Origin: an uncultured Clostridia bacterium
GTDB taxonomy: Bacteria; Bacillota; Clostridia; Christensenellales; Pumilibacteraceae
Length of the DNA: 60,889 bases
Direction: 5' to 3'
NCBI GenBank assembly: GCA_947598585.1
Contig: CANQFK010000007.1
Location: 1 to 60,889, forward strand
Shown piece by piece: positions 35,815 through 45,971 of the stretch. The position numbers and the translations under genes are program-made. Positions within the stretch are counted from its first letter, which is position 1. Each line of letters starts with the position of its first letter. The notes under the pieces were generated by a model. That model was not told the DNA's origin, did not search any database, and saw nothing but the letters and a program-made list of their open reading frames with translations.

Positions 35815-36177
35815 ATGATAAACAAGATCAATAAAAACGGCGTAAGAGCCAAAAGACATCTTAGGATCAGGTCGCACCTTAAAGGTACGTCCGAAATGCC
35901 TCGCCTTTGCGTTTACCGTAGCACTTCCCACATTTACGCTCAGATCATCGACGACGTTAAGGGAGTTACGATCACATCGGGCTCCACTATCGCAAAGGGG
36001 ATCGACGTAAAGGGAATGACCAAGACGCAGGCCGCTAAGGCCGTAGGCGAATTTATCGCAAAGCGCGCGCTCGACGCAGGTGTAAAGACCGTTGTATTCG
36101 ACAGAGGCGGATATCTTTATACGGGCAGAGTAAAGGCGCTTGCCGACGGCGCAAGAGAAGCCGGTCTTGATTTTTAG
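35815..36177 (+). CDS. rplR: 50S ribosomal protein L18
   Basis: The 120 residues, [11 protein letters not shown]-type basic start, [17 protein letters not shown] and [23 protein letters not shown], form a 5S rRNA binder. Confidence 0.97.
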   Translation: MINKINKNGVRAKRHLRIRSHLKGTSEMPRLCVYRSTSHIYAQIIDDVKGVTITSGSTIAKGIDVKGMTKTQAAKAVGEFIAKRALDAGVKTVVFDRGGYLYTGRVKALADGAREAGLDF

Positions 36178-36188
36178 GAGGAAGCATT

Positions 36189-36701
36189 ATGGCTAAGAGA
36201 GAACAAGAAGTTGTTAAACAGGACGACGGGATCACTTCGAGACTTGTCGGAGTAAATCGCATAACCAAGGTCGTTAAAGGCGGACGCAATATGCGTTTTG
36301 CCGCGCTCGTGGTGGTAGGCGACGGAAACGGCAGCGTCGGGATCGGCAGCGGTAAGGCAGCCGAAGTCCCCGAAGCTATCAAAAAGGCAGAGCAGATCGC
36401 ACGTCGCAATATGGTCAAGATCTCGATAGGCGAAAGCACCATTCCTCACGAAGTTATAGGTAAGTACGGCAAGAGCGTAGTTATGCTTATGCCCGCTCCC
36501 GAAGGCCGAGGCGTTATCGCAGGCAGCAGCGTGAGAGCGGTCGTGGAACTTGCCGGAATAAAGAACGTCACAACAAAGAGCTATGGCTCGCGTAATCCCA
36601 TAAATACCGTAAAGGCGACATTCGAAGGACTCAAAGCGCTTCGCTCTCCCGAAAAGATCGCTCAGCTCCGCGGCAAGACCGTGGAGGAAATTCTCGGTTA
36701 A
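36189..36701 (+). CDS. rpsE: 30S ribosomal protein S5
   Basis: The 170 residues show [37 protein letters not shown] and [19 protein letters not shown]. It belongs to the decoding-accuracy centre and the mRNA entry channel. Confidence 0.97.
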   Translation: MAKREQEVVKQDDGITSRLVGVNRITKVVKGGRNMRFAALVVVGDGNGSVGIGSGKAAEVPEAIKKAEQIARRNMVKISIGESTIPHEVIGKYGKSVVMLMPAPEGRGVIAGSSVRAVVELAGIKNVTTKSYGSRNPINTVKATFEGLKALRSPEKIAQLRGKTVEEILG

Positions 36702-36713
36702 GGCGGTGCAATA

Positions 36714-36896
36714 ATGGAAAAGCAATTGAAAATAACTTTGGTAAAGAGCCTGAACGGTCGCCTCGAAAAACAAAAGAGGACCGTTGAGGCGCTCGGACTC
36801 ACAAAAATCCGCTCCTCGGTGATTCGTCCCGATAACGATGCCGTAAGAGGTATGATTTATGTAGTCAAACATCTCGTAACGGTGGAGGAAATATAA
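36714..36896 (+). CDS. rpmD: 50S ribosomal protein L30
   Basis: The 60-residue short bacterial form has [20 protein letters not shown] and the end [16 protein letters not shown]. One base separates it from rplO. Confidence 0.96.
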   Translation: MEKQLKITLVKSLNGRLEKQKRTVEALGLTKIRSSVIRPDNDAVRGMIYVVKHLVTVEEI

Positions 36897-36897
36897 T

Positions 36898-37344
36898 ATG
36901 AAAATGCATACTTTATCTCCGGCTCCCGGCGCTCGCACTTCTCAAAAGAGAATAGGCAGAGGCATTGGATCCGGACTCGGCAAAACCTCTACAAAGGGTC
37001 ATAAGGGTCAATGGGCGCGTAGCGGAGGCGGCGTTCGCGTCGGCTTCGAAGGCGGTCAGATGCCCTTATCGCGCAGACTTCCCAAGCGTGGCTTCGACAA
37101 TGCCTGGAAAAAGGTCTATACCATCATCAATATCGATCTTATCGAAAAGAATTTCAACGATGGCGATGAAGTAACTGTCGAAACGCTCAAAGAAAGAGGT
37201 CTTATCAAAAAAACAGAACAGTATGGACTTAAAGTTTTGGGTAACGGAGAGCTCACCAAAAAAGTTACCGTAAAGGCTTCTAAGTTTACAGGGGCGGCTA
37301 AGGAGAAGATCGAAAAGATCGGTGGCAAAGTTGAGGTGTTATAA
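36898..37344 (+). CDS. rplO: 50S ribosomal protein L15
   Basis: The 148 residues have the Gly-rich N-terminus [20 protein letters not shown], then RLPKRGF and [19 protein letters not shown]. The stop overlaps the secY ATG by one base. Confidence 0.97.
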   Translation: MKMHTLSPAPGARTSQKRIGRGIGSGLGKTSTKGHKGQWARSGGGVRVGFEGGQMPLSRRLPKRGFDNAWKKVYTIINIDLIEKNFNDGDEVTVETLKERGLIKKTEQYGLKVLGNGELTKKVTVKASKFTGAAKEKIEKIGGKVEVL

Positions 37345-38663
37345 TGTTCAAGACCCTCATCAATGCTTTTAAAAATAAGGAGATAAGGACAAAGATCTTT
37401 ATCACACTCGGCTTGCTGTTCCTTTATAGGTTCGGCTGCTGGCTGCCTATACCCGGTATCGGTACCGCGACGTTGGTCCAAGCCAACGATACGTTGCTCA
37501 GCTTGCTTTCGCAAATAGGCGGTAACGCGCTCAGCAACGGTGCGTTTCTTGCGCTCGGCATCACGCCGTACATCAACGCGTCGATCATAGTCCAACTTCT
37601 TACAGTCGCCATTCCCGCGCTTGAACGCTGGTCGCGTCAGGGCGAGGACGGCAGAAAGAAGATCTCGAACGTGACAAAGGTGGTCACCCTTATACTTGCG
37701 GTAGCGCAAGCGACGGGTATCGCGATAAGCTGGGCTCAGACCGAGGGCGCGATAGTAACGGGCATCTTCTTCGAAAACGATAAGACTTTGGTCGTTATAT
37801 TTATCGCGGCGATCCTTGTTGCGGGCTCCATGTTCACGATGTGGCTGGGCGACAGGATAACCGAAGTGGGAGTGGGCAACGGCATAAGCCTTCTGATCTT
37901 CGTAGGTATCATTTCCACGGCAGGTCTTGCTATCCTCGTTTCGCTCGAACAGGTGGCAGGCGGCGGTGACGCAGGCACTATGGCATTGTGGGAACTCATA
38001 ATCTTCCTCGTGCTCGTCATACTTATATTCCTGTTCATCGTATTTATCGACCTTGCCGAACGCAAGATAGTCGTAAATTACGCAAAGCAGGTCAAGGGTC
38101 GTAAACAGTACGGCGGACAATCGAGCAATATCCCCATCAAGTTGAATGCCAACGGAGTATTGCCCATAATCTTCTCGACGGCGCTGCTTACTTTCCCGCA
38201 GATGATAGCCAGAATGGTTACATCGCCCGAAAAACTCGGCGAAGGCTTCTATGCCTGGTGGACCAAATGGCTTGGTACCGACAGTATTCTTTACTTCGTA
38301 TTGCTCGGCTTACTGATAATGGCGTTCAGCTATTTCTATACGACCATTCAATTCAAGCCCGATGAGATCGCGCGCAATCTGCAACAGTACGGCGGATCCA
38401 TTCAGGGAATAAGACCGGGCAGACCTACTGCCGATTACCTCAACAGAGTGTCTAAACGTCTTACTTTCTTCGGAGCGTTGTTCCTTATGGTAATAGCGAT
38501 CGTTCCGTCGGTATTGTTCAGGGCGTTGGGCTTCTCGAACCAGAGTTTGGTAAACGCGTTCACTGCGACCGGACTTCTGATCGTCGTATCCGTTGCGATA
38601 GAACTCAATAAGCAACTCGAAGGTCTGCTTATGATGAAGAGGACGAGAGGCTTCTTAAAATAA
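37344..38663 (+). CDS. secY: protein translocase subunit SecY
   Basis: This is the ten-helix channel of the Sec translocon. The 439 residues include LGITPYINASIIVQLL (helix 2), the cytoplasmic loop KQVKGRKQYGGQSSNIPIKLNANGV shown here only by its ends (KQVKGRK, NANGV), and GIRPGRPTADYLN in the ribosome-binding loop. Position after rplO is standard. Confidence 0.97.
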   Translation: MFKTLINAFKNKEIRTKIFITLGLLFLYRFGCWLPIPGIGTATLVQANDTLLSLLSQIGGNALSNGAFLALGITPYINASIIVQLLTVAIPALERWSRQGEDGRKKISNVTKVVTLILAVAQATGIAISWAQTEGAIVTGIFFENDKTLVVIFIAAILVAGSMFTMWLGDRITEVGVGNGISLLIFVGIISTAGLAILVSLEQVAGGGDAGTMALWELIIFLVLVILIFLFIVFIDLAERKIVVNYAKQVKGRKQYGGQSSNIPIKLNANGVLPIIFSTALLTFPQMIARMVTSPEKLGEGFYAWWTKWLGTDSILYFVLLGLLIMAFSYFYTTIQFKPDEIARNLQQYGGSIQGIRPGRPTADYLNRVSKRLTFFGALFLMVIAIVPSVLFRALGFSNQSLVNAFTATGLLIVVSVAIELNKQLEGLLMMKRTRGFLK

Positions 38664-38676
38664 AAGGGAGTAGACG

Positions 38677-39306
38677 ATGAAAATCGGTTTATTCGGTCCT
38701 CCGGGCGCCGGCAAAGGCACTCAGGCGGATAAAATTTCAAAATTATACGGATTGCCTCATATTTCCACGGGCGCTTTGCTCCGTAAGAATATCGAGGAAA
38801 AAACGCAGGTAGGACTTGTCGCGCTTAAATATATTGAGCGCGGCATGCTTGCCCCGGACGAAGTGATGACCCAAGTGTTGAAAGCCGAACTCGGCAAATA
38901 TGCCGACGGATTTTTGCTTGACGGCTATCCTCGCACTCTTGCTCAGGCGGAACTTCTCGAAGACATAACCGACCTCGACTTCGTGCTCAATATCGACGTC
39001 GATCCCGAACTTATTACGGACAGGATAGTCAATCGGTTGGTGTGCCCCGTCTGCGGCAAAAATTACAACAAAAGGTTGTATCCTCGCGACGTTTGCGAGG
39101 ACGACGGCGCAAAACTCACTACAAGAAAAGACGACACGGAAGAGATCGTCAAGCAAAGGTTGAACGTCTATTTTAAGGAAACGATGCCCATTATCGCTTA
39201 TTATAAGCAAAAGGGCAAGATGATCGATATCGACGGCAACGGAAGTATCGATGAGGTTTTCGGAAGGATCGAGAAGGCACTGTATGATCACGATAAAAAA
39301 CGATGA
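38677..39306 (+). CDS. adk: adenylate kinase
   Basis: This 209-residue enzyme interconverts ATP + AMP and 2 ADP. Motifs are the P-loop GPPGAGKGT (7-15), DGYPRT (82-87), and a zinc LID with C123, C126, C140 and D143, the three-Cys-one-Asp form common in Gram-positives, with a somewhat short x13 loop. GGGAG precedes the start. Its end overlaps map by 23 bp. Confidence 0.96.
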   Translation: MKIGLFGPPGAGKGTQADKISKLYGLPHISTGALLRKNIEEKTQVGLVALKYIERGMLAPDEVMTQVLKAELGKYADGFLLDGYPRTLAQAELLEDITDLDFVLNIDVDPELITDRIVNRLVCPVCGKNYNKRLYPRDVCEDDGAKLTTRKDDTEEIVKQRLNVYFKETMPIIAYYKQKGKMIDIDGNGSIDEVFGRIEKALYDHDKKR

Positions 39307-40027
39307 AGAATTCGAACTGATGAGGATATCCGGCGCAATAGTCGGCAAGGCTCTCAAAGAGATCGAATCCTATATTAAGCCCGGCATTTCGACTCTCGAA
39401 TTGAATTCGATCGTCGAGGACATTATTTTGTCCGAGGGCGCAACGCCGTCGTTTAAAAATTACAACGGTTTTCCCGCCGCAACGTGCATTTCGATCGACG
39501 ACGTTGTGGTACACGGCATCCCGTCGCTCACCGTGCTCAAAGAGGGCGAGATCGTCAGCATCGATGTCGGGGCTTGCAAAAACGGCTTTCACGGAGATGC
39601 GGCAAGGACGTTCGCGGTAGGTGAAATTTCCGCGGCAAAGCGAAAACTCATCGAAGTCACGCAACAATCGTTCTTCGAGGGGGTAAAGCAGATAAAGATA
39701 GGCGCCAAACTCGGGGACGTATCCCATGCGATACAGGCTTATGTGGAAAAGTTCGGTTACGGCGTCGTGCGCGAAATGGTCGGGCACGGCATCGGACGAA
39801 GATTGCACGAGGATCCCAATGTTCCCAATTACGGTACGGCAGGCATAGGCTTTACTCTCAAAAAAGGCTTTGCGCTCGCGATAGAGCCGATGATAACTCT
39901 CGGAGATCATCACGTTAAGTTCGACAAGGACGGCTGGACGTGCAGGACGAGGGACGGTTCGCCCGCCGCGCATTACGAAAATACGGTAATAATTACCGAT
40001 AAAGATGTCGAAATTTTAACTTTGTAA
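39284..40027 (+). CDS. map: methionine aminopeptidase, type I
   Basis: This 247-residue metalloenzyme removes the initiator Met. The start at 39284 (MITIKNDEEFELMR) overlaps adk. Ligands are Asp in VSIDVGA, Asp in FHGDAARTF, His in GHGIGRRLHEDP, Glu in AIEPM and Glu in HYENTV, all present. It lacks the N-terminal zinc extension. Confidence 0.96.
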   Translation: MITIKNDEEFELMRISGAIVGKALKEIESYIKPGISTLELNSIVEDIILSEGATPSFKNYNGFPAATCISIDDVVVHGIPSLTVLKEGEIVSIDVGACKNGFHGDAARTFAVGEISAAKRKLIEVTQQSFFEGVKQIKIGAKLGDVSHAIQAYVEKFGYGVVREMVGHGIGRRLHEDPNVPNYGTAGIGFTLKKGFALAIEPMITLGDHHVKFDKDGWTCRTRDGSPAAHYENTVIITDKDVEILTL

Positions 40028-40050
40028 ATAAAATAATGTATCAAATTCGG

Positions 40051-40079
40051 TTTACAAAAGTTTGAATTTATGCTATAAT
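40051..40079 (+). promoter_or_regulatory. internal promoter before the KOW / infA segment
   Basis: TTTACA (40051-40056) and TATAAT (40074-40079) have 17-bp spacing. The predicted start is at about 40086, the A of the downstream ATG. Confidence 0.75.
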
Positions 40080-40085
40080 AACAAA

Positions 40086-40352
40086 ATGGGTAAATTGTGC
40101 AATGTGACCTTGACAAAAGGCGATATGGCAATAAGCCTTATGGGTCACGACAAAAACAGATATTATATCGTCATAGCCGAACTCAGCGACGACTTTGTGC
40201 TCGTCGCCGACGGCATTCGCAGATCTGTCGACGATCCCAAGCTGAAACGAAGAAAGCATTTGAAGTTCGTATGCAAAACGGACGCGACTTGCGACGATAT
40301 ATCGATAAAAAAGATTATATTATTGGAGGAACAAAATGCCAAGAGAAGATAA
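40086..40352 (+). CDS. KOW-domain RNA-binding protein (L14e-like)
   Basis: This 88-residue protein has [20 protein letters not shown], the KOW pattern seen in the small L14e-like proteins that Clostridia encode between map and infA, and a basic end [13 protein letters not shown]. Its role on the ribosome is not established. The open frame extends upstream to 40062, but that lies within the promoter. ATG 40086 coincides with the predicted transcription start and has no ribosome site, so the mRNA may be leaderless. The end overlaps infA by 17 bp. Confidence 0.85.
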   Translation: MGKLCNVTLTKGDMAISLMGHDKNRYYIVIAELSDDFVLVADGIRRSVDDPKLKRRKHLKFVCKTDATCDDISIKKIILLEEQNAKRR

Positions 40353-40557
40353 CATCGAAGCCGAAGGCACTGTCGTTGAGTGCTTGCGAAATGCGACCTT
40401 TAAGGTCAAGCTGAGTAACGGTCATATCGTTACCTGCACCATTTCGGGCAAAATTCGAATGCATTATATCAAGATCCTCGAAGGCGATACAGTTAAGATA
40501 GAAATGTCCCCCTATGATATAACCAAGGGCAGAATCACTTACAGAAACAAAAACTAA
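40336..40557 (+). CDS. infA: translation initiation factor IF-1
   Basis: This 73-residue OB-fold factor has [40 protein letters not shown] and the ending [15 protein letters not shown] lies 7 bp before the ATG inside the KOW gene. Confidence 0.97.
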   Translation: MPREDNIEAEGTVVECLRNATFKVKLSNGHIVTCTISGKIRMHYIKILEGDTVKIEMSPYDITKGRITYRNKN

Positions 40558-40579
40558 TTTTTTTCAGGAGAATCAAGTT

Positions 40580-40696
40580 ATGAAAGTCAGGACATCCGTA
40601 AAACCCATGTGCGATAAGTGCAAGGTCATCAAAAGACATGGCAAGGTCATGGTTATTTGCTCCAAATACCCCAACCACAAACAAAGACAAGGCTAA
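40580..40696 (+). CDS. rpmJ: 50S ribosomal protein L36
   Basis: The 38-residue protein begins [14 protein letters not shown] and ends HKQRQG. The zinc ligands C11, C14, C27 and H33 mark the zinc-containing form. CAGGAG lies 8 bp upstream. It sits between infA and rpsM as usual. Confidence 0.97.
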   Translation: MKVRTSVKPMCDKCKVIKRHGKVMVICSKYPNHKQRQG

Positions 40697-40818
40697 CAAG
40701 GATATAAATTGAATATACTCGTCTTATTTTGTCATGCAGCATTCCAGGCATGCCAAAAGCGGCGCTAAGGCTTATATATTTGATATTATTATATTATTTT
40801 CAATAAGGAGAAAACGAA
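40697..40818 (+). other. unusually long spacer before rpsM
   Basis: This 122-bp gap in an otherwise tight operon holds a CATGC/GCATG hairpin (40733-40752) and an AT-rich end. It could be an autoregulatory site; no specific motif was recognised. Confidence 0.4.
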
Positions 40819-41193
40819 ATGGCAAGAATTGCCGGCATTGATTTGCCGAGAGAGAAACGCGTAGAAATAGGGCTTACCTATATTTACGGCATTGGCAGAC
40901 CTCTCTCAAATAAGATTTTGAAAGAAACCGGAGTCGATCCGGATATTCGTGTTAAAGATTTGACCGAAGATCAAGTCAACGCGCTCAGAACTTATATCGA
41001 ACATAATGTTAAGACCGAGGGCGATCTTCATCGTGAACATGCCCTTAATATCAAAAGGCTTATGGAAATAGGCTGCTATCGCGGCGTCCGTCACCGAAAG
41101 GGCTTGCCCGTAAGAGGACAGAGCACCAAGCAGAACGCAAGGACTCGTAAAGGTCCGAAGCGTACGGTCGGCAGAGCCAAGAAGGAGAAGTAG
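40819..41193 (+). CDS. rpsM: 30S ribosomal protein S13
   Basis: The 124 residues, [20 protein letters not shown] and the basic tail [14 protein letters not shown] then KGPKRTVG, form the head protein bridging to the 50S. Confidence 0.97.
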   Translation: MARIAGIDLPREKRVEIGLTYIYGIGRPLSNKILKETGVDPDIRVKDLTEDQVNALRTYIEHNVKTEGDLHREHALNIKRLMEIGCYRGVRHRKGLPVRGQSTKQNARTRKGPKRTVGRAKKEK

Positions 41194-41204
41194 GAGGCAG
41201 TATC

Positions 41205-41594
41205 ATGGCACTTAAAAAGACTACTACAAGAAAAAAGATAACCAAAAATATAGAGAAAGGACAGGTCCATATCCAATCCTCTTTTAACAATACGCTTATA
41301 ACCGTTACCGACGACCAAGGCAACGCCATCACGCAATGCAGCGCGGGCGCTCTCGGATTCAAGGGTTCGAGAAAATCCACGCCGTTCGCGGCACAACAGG
41401 CTTGCGAAAAAGCCGCCGCCGTTGCCAAAGAGCACGGACTTAAAAGCGTTGACGTGTTCGTAAAGGGCCCCGGCTCCGGACGCGAATCTTCCATTCGCGC
41501 GCTCGAAGTGGCAGGTCTTGCGGTTACGTCCATTACCGACGTTTCGCCCATTCCGCACAACGGATGCAGAGCGCCCAAACGCCGCAGAGTATAA
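41205..41594 (+). CDS. rpsK: 30S ribosomal protein S11
   Basis: The 129 residues show [42 protein letters not shown] and the end [14 protein letters not shown] complete platform protein. Confidence 0.97.
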   Translation: MALKKTTTRKKITKNIEKGQVHIQSSFNNTLITVTDDQGNAITQCSAGALGFKGSRKSTPFAAQQACEKAAAVAKEHGLKSVDVFVKGPGSGRESSIRALEVAGLAVTSITDVSPIPHNGCRAPKRRRV

Positions 41595-41612
41595 GGAGGA
41601 GCATAAACAATT

Positions 41613-42233
41613 ATGGCAAGGATCAGATGTGCAGATTGCAAAAAATGCAGAAGAGAAGGTCAAAAACTTTTCTTGAAAGGGGAGCGTTGCACCTCCAAAA
41701 AGTGCGCCATGGAGCGTAGACCGGTTCCTCCGGGACAGCACGGCGCAGCAAGAAAGAAGAATTCGGAATATGCCGTTCAGCTTCGTGAAAAGCAAAAGGC
41801 AAAGAGAGCATACGGATTGCTCGAAAAGCAGTTCCGTTCGTATTACGACCGCGCTACCCGTATCAAGGGCGTTACCGGCGAAAACATGCTCATGTTGCTC
41901 GAATGCAGATTGGACAACGTTATTTACCGTATGGGTATCGGCAGCAGCCGCGCTCAGTCCCGTCAGATCGTCAATCACGGACATATCACGGTAAACGGCA
42001 AGACCGTAAATATACCCAGCTTTATTGTTAAGGCGGGCGATGAAATAGCTATCAAGGAGAGCAAGCAAGATAACGCAATGTTCAAAGAACTCAGAGGCGC
42101 CAAGATCGTTATGCCTAAGTGGCTCGACTTCAACACCGAAACATTTGTCGGCAAGATAATCGAGCTTCCCAAGCGTGAGGATATAGACCTTAATGTCAAT
42201 GAACAGCTTATAGTTGAGTTGTATTCCAAGTAA
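41613..42233 (+). CDS. rpsD: 30S ribosomal protein S4, zinc type
   Basis: The 206 residues keep the N-terminal cysteine cluster (C6, C9, C12, C26, C31 region) of zinc-binding S4, then [10 protein letters not shown] and the S4 domain [14 protein letters not shown] ... [12 protein letters not shown]4 is the usual autoregulator of the alpha operon. Confidence 0.97.
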   Translation: MARIRCADCKKCRREGQKLFLKGERCTSKKCAMERRPVPPGQHGAARKKNSEYAVQLREKQKAKRAYGLLEKQFRSYYDRATRIKGVTGENMLMLLECRLDNVIYRMGIGSSRAQSRQIVNHGHITVNGKTVNIPSFIVKAGDEIAIKESKQDNAMFKELRGAKIVMPKWLDFNTETFVGKIIELPKREDIDLNVNEQLIVELYSK

Positions 42234-42282
42234 TATTTGATTTTTATATCAAAGCATACCTAAATAAGGAGAATGATTTATA

Positions 42283-43236
42283 ATGATGGAAATCGAAAGG
42301 CCGGAAATCACATTGGAGGAAAGCGCGGATTTTAGATATGGAAAGTTTGTCGTAGAGCCTTTGGAACGTGGTTACGGTATAACTTTGGGAAATGCTCTGA
42401 GAAGGGTGCTTTTGTCGGCTTTGCCGGGTACTGCCGTCGTAGGGATCATGATCGAAGGCGTCAGCCATGAGTTCAGCACGATCAAAGGCGTCAAAGAGGA
42501 CGTTGCGGATATAATTCTCAACCTTAAAGGTCTTAACCTTAAAGCGAATTATTCCGATCGCTCCTTAAAAAAGAGTTTGAAGATCGAAAAGAGCGAACCG
42601 GGGATAGTCACTGCTGCGGATATAGAGCAGGACCCCGAGATCGAGATCCTCAACCCCGAGCTTTACATTTGCACGCTCGACGAGGGCGCAAAACTCAATA
42701 TGGAACTCTTTGTAGGTCAAGGTCGCGGCTATGTCGTTGCCGAGAACAACAAGGACGCTTCTCAACCGATAGGCTATATTGCAATAGATTCTATTTTTAC
42801 GCCGGTCAAAGCCGCAAGCTATTCGGTCACGACCACCCGCGTAGGTCAGAGCATCGACTACGACAAACTGACTATCGAGGTAAAGACCGACGGCTCGCTT
42901 TCCGCTCGCGACGTACTGTCGCTTGCCGCCAAGGCTATCGAGGCTCACATAAAGTTGTTTGTTTCGCTTAGCGACACAATGAGCCAATACGGCATTTTGA
43001 TAGAATCGCAAGCCAATCCCAAGACGCAGATACTCGAAATGAATATCGAAGATATGGATCTGTCCGTTCGCAGCTACAACTGCCTGAAACGCGCCAATAT
43101 CCATACCGTTGAGGATCTGACGAAGAAAACCGAGGACGAAATGCTCAAAGTCCGAAATCTCGGTCGCAAATCGTTGGACGAAGTTATCGCCAAGTTGCAC
43201 AGTTACGGCTTGGGATTAAAGAGCAATGAAGAATAA
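42283..43236 (+). CDS. rpoA: RNA polymerase subunit alpha
   Basis: The 317 residues comprise the N-terminal dimer domain (YGKFVVEPLERGYGITLGNA, LRRVLLSALPG) and the C-terminal HhH domain binding UP elements and activators (LSVRSYNCLKRANIHTVEDL, VRNLGRKSLDEV). AAGGAG precedes tandem ATGs at 42283. Confidence 0.98.
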   Translation: MMEIERPEITLEESADFRYGKFVVEPLERGYGITLGNALRRVLLSALPGTAVVGIMIEGVSHEFSTIKGVKEDVADIILNLKGLNLKANYSDRSLKKSLKIEKSEPGIVTAADIEQDPEIEILNPELYICTLDEGAKLNMELFVGQGRGYVVAENNKDASQPIGYIAIDSIFTPVKAASYSVTTTRVGQSIDYDKLTIEVKTDGSLSARDVLSLAAKAIEAHIKLFVSLSDTMSQYGILIESQANPKTQILEMNIEDMDLSVRSYNCLKRANIHTVEDLTKKTEDEMLKVRNLGRKSLDEVIAKLHSYGLGLKSNEE

Positions 43237-43248
43237 GGAGAAACAACA

Positions 43249-43758
43249 ATGGAACAGAGAAAATTAGGAAAACCTACCGACCAAAGAATGGCGCTGCTCA
43301 GAAATCAGACGACGCAATTGTTGTGGTACGGACGTATAGAAACAACGGTCGACCGTGCAAAAGAGGTTTCTCGCATGGCTGAAAAGATCTTGACAAAGGC
43401 TATCGCAACTTATCGCGATACGGTAAAAAAGATCGAAACACGCAAAAAGGACGGTAAGGAGATTCAGGTCGAACTCGTAAACGACGGACCCAAAAAACTT
43501 GCAGCCCGCCGCTCGATAATGAGAGTGATCTACGATGTTCCCGAACTTCGTCAGGAAAAGGAGTCCATCGCGTCTTTCAAAGAGCGTACTCACAATATCA
43601 AGCACCCGCTTGTGGAGAAGATCTTCAACGAGTATGCGCCCAAGTACGACGAAAGAGCAAAGAATAGCAACAATCATTACGGCGGATATACGAGAGTTAT
43701 CAAGACCGGTTATCGTCGCGGCGACGGTGCCGAAACAGCCGTTATCGAATTGGTTTGA
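43249..43758 (+). CDS. rplQ: 50S ribosomal protein L17
   Basis: The 169 residues, RKLGKPTDQRMALLRNQTT start and GYTRVIKTGYRRGDGAETA end, are longer than E. coli L17 (127) because of a central Lys-rich insertion of about 40 residues (near 60-100). Last gene of the ribosomal block. Confidence 0.96.
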   Translation: MEQRKLGKPTDQRMALLRNQTTQLLWYGRIETTVDRAKEVSRMAEKILTKAIATYRDTVKKIETRKKDGKEIQVELVNDGPKKLAARRSIMRVIYDVPELRQEKESIASFKERTHNIKHPLVEKIFNEYAPKYDERAKNSNNHYGGYTRVIKTGYRRGDGAETAVIELV

Positions 43759-43784
43759 TCGCAAATAAACAATTAAACGATTAC

Positions 43785-43818
43785 AAAAAACAAGTCCGAA
43801 AGATCGGACTTGTTTTTT
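43785..43818. terminator. bidirectional terminator ending the ribosomal block
   Basis: ACAAGTCCGA pairs with TCGGACTTGT around AAGA, with A and T runs outside. It also serves the convergent malY gene. Confidence 0.92.
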
Positions 43819-43831
43819 GTATGGCGTAAAT

Positions 43832-44986
43832 TTATTTTTTGTAGCTTTTTGTACCTCTTATAAAGCGGTCGAGCCCGTCCGACAAGGTTTTGCGGGGGCA
43901 GGCGAGGTTCATGCGCACAAAGGTGTTGCCGTTTCCGCGATATTGATTGCCTGCGGAGATATAAAGCCCCGTGGTTTTGCGCAGATGATCGGCAAGTTTT
44001 TCGGCGTTGTCGGTTATTTCGGAGCAATCTATCCACATAAGGTATGTCGCTTCGCTTTTTACTGTTTGGACGGGCGCGTCTTTCAGCCGTTCGGCGGCGT
44101 AGCGCTTGTTCTCTACGATATATTCGTTGAGTTCGTCGAGCCACGGTCCGCCATTATCGAATGCGGCTATCGTCGCTTGGGCGGCAAAACAGTTGGGCTC
44201 TGCGACTTCGTCGGAATTCAGACCGCGCACGACCTTGTTGCGAAGGGTGGGGTTTGGGACAATGACGGCGGCGGATTGAAGTCCCGCTATGTTGAACGCC
44301 TTGCTTGCCGAAACGCACGTCACGCTTATGTCGCGGCAGACGTCCGAAACGGCGGCAAAGGGCGTGTACTCTTTGCCGGGAGTCGTGATATCGCAGTGTA
44401 TCTCGTCGCTTATCACGGTCACGCCGTACTTATAGCATAGCTTGCCTATACTGTCGAGTTCGGATCTGTTCCATATCTTGCCTATGGGATTGTGCGGATT
44501 GCATAGGATCATCACGGTGGACAGAGGATCCGAGAGCGCTCTTTCGAGGTCGTCGAAGTCTATATCGTATCTTCCGTCCTTGTATCTTAGCTTGCTTTCG
44601 AGCGTGTGCCTGCCGAAATTTTCGATAGAGTGAAAGAAGATGTCGTAAACGGGAGTAAGGACCACTACGTTGTCGCCTACGTTACAGAGGCGTTTGATCA
44701 TGCTCGATATCGCAGGCACTATGCCCGTCGAAAATTGCAGCCATTCTTTTTCATAGCGTATCCCGTGTCTTGAACTCCACCAATTTATTACGGAATCATA
44801 CCACTCTTCGGGCACAACGTTGTAGCCGAATATCCCGTGTTCCGCTCTCTTTATAACGGCGTCCCTTATGCAGGGCGGAGCGGGGAAATCCATGTCCGCT
44901 ACCCACATGGGAAGTTCGCCGTCTTTTACGTCCCATTTGAGCGACGAGGTGCCGCGTCTGTTCGGTACGTTGTCGAAGTCGAACAT
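43832..44986 (-). CDS. MalY/PatB-type C-S lyase (PLP aminotransferase fold)
   Basis: This 384-residue fold-type I PLP enzyme shows LPMWVADMDFP (25-35), GIFGYNV, NPHNPIGKIW near 165, SDEIHCDI and the Schiff-base Lys in VSASKAFNIAGLQSA near 235, all typical of MalY/PatB cystathionine beta-lyases. These cleave cystathionine or cysteine conjugates to thiol, pyruvate and ammonia. The start abuts the stop of the DUF3737 gene, so the two form an operon. Whether its main role is methionine synthesis or conjugate cleavage is open. Confidence 0.92.
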   Translation of the reverse strand: MFDFDNVPNRRGTSSLKWDVKDGELPMWVADMDFPAPPCIRDAVIKRAEHGIFGYNVVPEEWYDSVINWWSSRHGIRYEKEWLQFSTGIVPAISSMIKRLCNVGDNVVVLTPVYDIFFHSIENFGRHTLESKLRYKDGRYDIDFDDLERALSDPLSTVMILCNPHNPIGKIWNRSELDSIGKLCYKYGVTVISDEIHCDITTPGKEYTPFAAVSDVCRDISVTCVSASKAFNIAGLQSAAVIVPNPTLRNKVVRGLNSDEVAEPNCFAAQATIAAFDNGGPWLDELNEYIVENKRYAAERLKDAPVQTVKSEATYLMWIDCSEITDNAEKLADHLRKTTGLYISAGNQYRGNGNTFVRMNLACPRKTLSDGLDRFIRGTKSYKK

Positions 44987-45835
44987 TTATTTGTCGCCTC
45001 TTATTATTATCTTGGTCTTGCTCGGATCTATTTTGTCCTTTTGTATGATAAGTTCGTCGATATGATCGGCGGTTATCTTTCCGCTTGTGGGATTGAGCAC
45101 GCTGTCTATCTTACCCGTGATCTCGGCGTCGATGTCCGAGCAGTATTCGAATGCGAGCGTTGTGTTTATGAGTTTGCAGTTTTTCATTACGAGGTTGTCG
45201 ATATAGCAAAGCCCTTGCAGACTTTCTATCGTGCAGTCGATAAAAGTGAGGTTTTTGGAGTTCCAGCCGAGGTATTCGCCTAAGATGACCGAGTTGGTCA
45301 CGGTGGCGTTTTCGATGTTCCAGAACGCGTCTTTCGAGAGCATTTTGCTGTTTCGCACGGTCACGTTTTTCGCTCCGTCAAAGGCATAGTTGCCCACGAG
45401 GACAAAGTTGTCCGCTTCCAAATTTTCGCTGTTCATACCGAAATAGTCGCCTTTTGCCGTGACGTCTTTCATCTTTATGTTGCGGCACGACCAAAGCATT
45501 TCGGCGGCATTGGGGAATTGTACGTTTTCGAGATAAATGTTGCTTGCCCTGCGAAAGTTCTTGGGCGCTTCCACAACGGTGTTGGTCATGCTTATGTTGT
45601 CGGTGTACCATATTCCCGAGCGCGCCATTTCGAACCAATACGAGTTGTTGACTTTGACGTCCTTGCAGTACCAAAGCGGATATTTCCACTTGAACATGAC
45701 GTTTTCGAGCGTTATGCCGCGCGCTTCTTTGAGCGGGGATTCGCCGTCGCCGAAAGTCGTGTCCTCTATGTAGAGGTCTTTTGCGGCGAAAAGGCTGCGT
45801 TCGCCTGTTAAAAATTGTCTTTTGATCTCTTTCAT
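44987..45835 (-). CDS. DUF3737 right-handed beta-helix protein
   Basis: This 282-residue cytoplasmic-looking protein, without a signal peptide, is made of about nine short repeats of the type (I/V)xxxNxxx(K/T)G or NxTVxNS, e.g. NATVTNSVILGEYLGWNSKN. It matches the DUF3737 pattern with its opening RQFLTGERSLF. The repeats predict a pectate-lyase-like parallel beta-helix. No catalytic function is established. It often stands next to PLP or metabolic genes in gut Bacillota; here it is directly upstream of the MalY-type lyase. GGAGA precedes the start. Confidence 0.88.
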   Translation of the reverse strand: MKEIKRQFLTGERSLFAAKDLYIEDTTFGDGESPLKEARGITLENVMFKWKYPLWYCKDVKVNNSYWFEMARSGIWYTDNISMTNTVVEAPKNFRRASNIYLENVQFPNAAEMLWSCRNIKMKDVTAKGDYFGMNSENLEADNFVLVGNYAFDGAKNVTVRNSKMLSKDAFWNIENATVTNSVILGEYLGWNSKNLTFIDCTIESLQGLCYIDNLVMKNCKLINTTLAFEYCSDIDAEITGKIDSVLNPTSGKITADHIDELIIQKDKIDPSKTKIIIRGDK

Positions 45836-45971
45836 TGCTTTGCTCTCCTGTGTTTATTTTTCTTAATTATAACAACATTGCAAACAAAAAGCAACAAAAA
45901 AACAAAGATGTGCGTTATAAATATCGAATTGTTTGTCATCGGTTTGCAAAATTTTTTTAAGGCAAAATATG

